DNA from: Arthrobacter zhaoxinii
Lineage (GTDB): Bacteria > Actinomycetota > Actinomycetes > Actinomycetales > Micrococcaceae
DNA: 64,000 nt
NCBI RefSeq assembly: GCF_024385505.1
Contig: NZ_JANFLT010000006.1
Span: 434,001-498,000 of the forward strand
Direction of reading: 5' to 3'
Positions 61,991 through 64,000 of this stretch are shown one piece after another. Both the position numbers and the translations under genes were made by a program. The notes beneath the pieces are model-generated. The model was not told the DNA's origin and did not search any database. It saw only the letters and a list, made by a program, of their open reading frames with translations. Position 1 is the stretch's first letter. Each line of letters begins with the position of its first letter.

Positions 61991-63206
61991 CACAGCAGAT
62001 ACTCAGCACCGCCGCCTCAGCATCCTGCAGGTCGGGGGACTGGCAGGCCCGGGTGCGGCCGCGGGAGGAGTCTGGGCGGTTGCCCGGACCCAGAGGGCAG
62101 CCCTGGCGGGACTTGGCGAAACCGTCGAACTGGTGGGCGGCTGGCTGGGCAGGGTGCCGAAGACCGATAACACTGCGAACGGCGAGGACCCGGTGACGCT
62201 GTTCCGGGTTCGGCGGCCGTTCCCCGGCGCCCGCCTGCGCGGACTGGTGAGTCTGCGCCTTCCCCGTTACGTGGCGGCACGCGCCGCATCATCGGACGTG
62301 GTCCAGGTTCATTTGTGCCGCGATTTCATCACCACCGCGGCTACGGTGCTGCTCAGCCGGAGAAACACTCCGGTCATTGCACAGTCCCACGGGATGCTGG
62401 TGCCCTCGCGCTCGCTGCCGGTACGGATCTACGACACTGCCATCACGCGGTGGCTGGTCCGCATTCCGCGGCTCTGGCTGACGCTGACTGAGGATGAGGA
62501 ACGCGGTCTGCAACAACTGGGCGTCGATCCTGTGCGGATGCGCCGGGTGGTTAATGCAACGGTTGCCTCCGACCACGTGTGGTCGGATCCGGAGCAGCAG
62601 GTGTTCCTGTTCGCTGCGCGGCTGGCTCCCCGGAAACAGCCCGCGGTGTTTGTCCAGGCGGCTCTGGAAGCGCTCGACCGTGGACTGGACGCGCACTTTA
62701 TCCTTGCCGGCCCTGACCAGGGGGAGGCCGCCCGGGTTCGGGCCATGATCGCCGCATCGGCACATGCGGAACGATTCGAGGTGTCAGGGGAACTGACTCC
62801 GGCGCAGGTGCAGAGCGCCATGGCCGCCTGCACGGCGTATGTCCTGCCGGCCTTAAACGAGCCGTATCCCATGTCGGTAATCGAGGCAGCGGCTGTGGGA
62901 ACACCGCTGATCGTGACTTCCGAATGCGGTCTTGCGGATGACCTCTATGAGGGTGATGCTGCAGTGCTGGCGGAGCCGACAGCAGATGCGTTCTGCCGGG
63001 CCATGCTGAATGTCGGCGCTGACCCGGACCGCCGGATTGAGCTGGGAGCAAACGCGCGCCGGGTGCATCAGCGGCTGTGGTCTGCTGAACGGCTGGCTGA
63101 GGAGCTCCGCAAACTCTGTTTGGAGGCTCTCGAAGAGACGGCCGGAAGTAGTTGGGAAACCATCAAGCCTGCCGAACCTGTCCAGCAGAACGGAGGCCGG
63201 CTATGA
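61983..63206 (+). CDS. Family 4 glycosyltransferase
   Basis: 407 residues. Gly-rich N-terminal loop VGGLAGPGAAAGGVWAVART, acceptor region HLCRDFITTAATVLL, donor-domain VFLFAARLAPRKQPAVFVQAA, and the C-terminal ALNEPYPMSVIEAAAVGTPL with the Glu-x7-Glu arrangement of GT4. Overlaps the upstream glycosyltransferase and the downstream polymerase (ATGA), so the three are translated together. Confidence 0.9.
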   Translation: MDNTADTQHRRLSILQVGGLAGPGAAAGGVWAVARTQRAALAGLGETVELVGGWLGRVPKTDNTANGEDPVTLFRVRRPFPGARLRGLVSLRLPRYVAARAASSDVVQVHLCRDFITTAATVLLSRRNTPVIAQSHGMLVPSRSLPVRIYDTAITRWLVRIPRLWLTLTEDEERGLQQLGVDPVRMRRVVNATVASDHVWSDPEQQVFLFAARLAPRKQPAVFVQAALEALDRGLDAHFILAGPDQGEAARVRAMIAASAHAERFEVSGELTPAQVQSAMAACTAYVLPALNEPYPMSVIEAAAVGTPLIVTSECGLADDLYEGDAAVLAEPTADAFCRAMLNVGADPDRRIELGANARRVHQRLWSAERLAEELRKLCLEALEETAGSSWETIKPAEPVQQNGGRL

Positions 63207-64000
63207 GGACCAATCAGCTAGGACGTCGGCCTGCCCCCGTTTCCGGCGGCCCCGGGGCTGACACGCGGCCCGGCGTACGCACCGCCGTCGCGCTTGTGGC
63301 CTTTCTGCTGTTCGCCGTGGTCTTTCCGTTGGAGATCCGGGATGCCGGGGCCGTCTATTTCACCGACGCCGACTTCCTGATCCGCTATGCCGTGGCGCTC
63401 TATGCGGCCGTGAAGCTTGCACTGCTGCTGTGGCACAGCGACATACGCCCCATGGCTGCGGTGTTTTGGATTTTCGTCTACACCGGCATGGGACTTGCAC
63501 CGTTGGCCCAGCTGACCACCGGCCGTTCCACGGCCGTGGCCGTGCAGGTGGACGACGTTGCACTGACAACAACCAGCCTGCTCACGTTGGTGGGATGCGT
63601 CTGTTTTGACGTCGCCTACCACCTGAGGCTGCGCAAGCACGGACGCGAACCGCAGCTGCGGTTCCGGACGCTGCGCAGCATGGACGTGCTGCGCGTTTTC
63701 TCGGTAGCGGCAGTGGTGGCCGCACTGGTTTACGTCGTCCAGGCAGGCGGCCTGTCGGTGTTCTTCCTCAGCCGCCAGGAAGCAGGCCATGCGCTGGATG
63801 AAATCAGCCCTGACAGCGGGCATGCCCTGCGCGCCATCATTTCCTCTGCCGGGTCAGTCGGCTGCCTTACGGCGCTGATCTTCTACCTGCATGTCTGGCG
63901 CACCCGCGACCGCGCACTGGCTGCAGTGGACGGTCTCCTTATGGCTGCGCTTCTGGCGATGAACATTGTGGTCAACAATCCCGTTTCGAATTCCCGTTAC
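63203..64000 (+). CDS. Polysaccharide polymerase-like membrane protein, 3' end outside window
   Basis: 266 codons visible from ATG 63203, which has GGAGG seven bases upstream and overlaps the previous stop. Hydrophobic helices recur at about 28-45, 57-77, 82-105, 115-135, 155-175, 205-225 and 235-255, with basic loops between. The pattern, late place in the cluster and the partial motif NNPVSNSRY (a feature of oligosaccharide repeat-unit polymerases) point to a Wzy/O-antigen polymerase. The end of the gene is not in view. Confidence 0.75.
   Translation, partial: MRTNQLGRRPAPVSGGPGADTRPGVRTAVALVAFLLFAVVFPLEIRDAGAVYFTDADFLIRYAVALYAAVKLALLLWHSDIRPMAAVFWIFVYTGMGLAPLAQLTTGRSTAVAVQVDDVALTTTSLLTLVGCVCFDVAYHLRLRKHGREPQLRFRTLRSMDVLRVFSVAAVVAALVYVVQAGGLSVFFLSRQEAGHALDEISPDSGHALRAIISSAGSVGCLTALIFYLHVWRTRDRALAAVDGLLMAALLAMNIVVNNPVSNSRY

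Overview
The window is high-GC actinobacterial DNA and most resembles Arthrobacter sensu lato (Micrococcaceae). Evidence: WhiB2, RpfB, a TIGR03089 protein, DUF3499 and DUF5719 proteins, a Pmt-type mannosyltransferase, frequent GTG starts, and many promoters of the form TANNNT directly ahead of the start codon (leaderless mRNAs). The purK-gtrA-TIGR03089-whiB2-glycosyltransferase-DUF5719-DUF3499-Trm112-sahH order matches the conserved actinobacterial neighbourhood that in Mycobacterium tuberculosis runs from about Rv3248c to Rv3277. The genus call is inference.

Layout. 1-11.3 kb: purine synthesis (purK, cut by the window edge), GtrA, whiB2 with a cell-envelope glycosyltransferase operon, small conserved genes and S-adenosylhomocysteine hydrolase. 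11.3-26 kb: RDD and SpoIIM-like membrane proteins, a DUF1461 protein with a long acidic N-terminus, acyl-CoA synthetase, Pmt, rsmI, succinate-semialdehyde dehydrogenase and a MoxR-DUF58-transglutaminase operon. 26-42.2 kb: tatD, rpfB, an XRE regulator, rsmA-ispE-ABC-F, a Tat-exported beta-propeller/FG-GAP protein, a TetR-Nudix fusion, tRNA-Gln(TTG), glmU-prs and rplY-pth.

42.2-56.2 kb: five consecutive large (732-899 residue) P-loop ATPase/LuxR-HTH regulators, all on the plus strand. They fall into two sequence types arranged A-B, A, A-B, which suggests a duplicated two-gene cassette. They run straight into 56.3-64 kb, an exopolysaccharide cluster: polyprenyl-phosphate sugar transferase, three glycosyltransferases, a hexapeptide acyltransferase, an SGNH hydrolase on the opposite strand, and a polymerase cut by the window edge.

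The most interesting signal joins these last two regions. Three promoters (third regulator, fourth-fifth regulator operon, first sugar-transferase gene) carry an inverted-repeat box, CNAGTA-N5-TACTCG (left half degenerate in one). The box starts exactly 28 bases upstream of a TANNNT -10 in every case. This implies a shared DNA-binding activator, plausibly one of the LuxR proteins, coupling the array to exopolysaccharide synthesis. Two of the regulator leaders also carry unusual structures: mutually exclusive hairpins that can hide a ribosome binding site (third regulator), and a short Pro-Glu-rich upstream ORF joined to the regulator by an ATGA overlap (fourth regulator). All functional claims come from reading the sequence; no database search was run.
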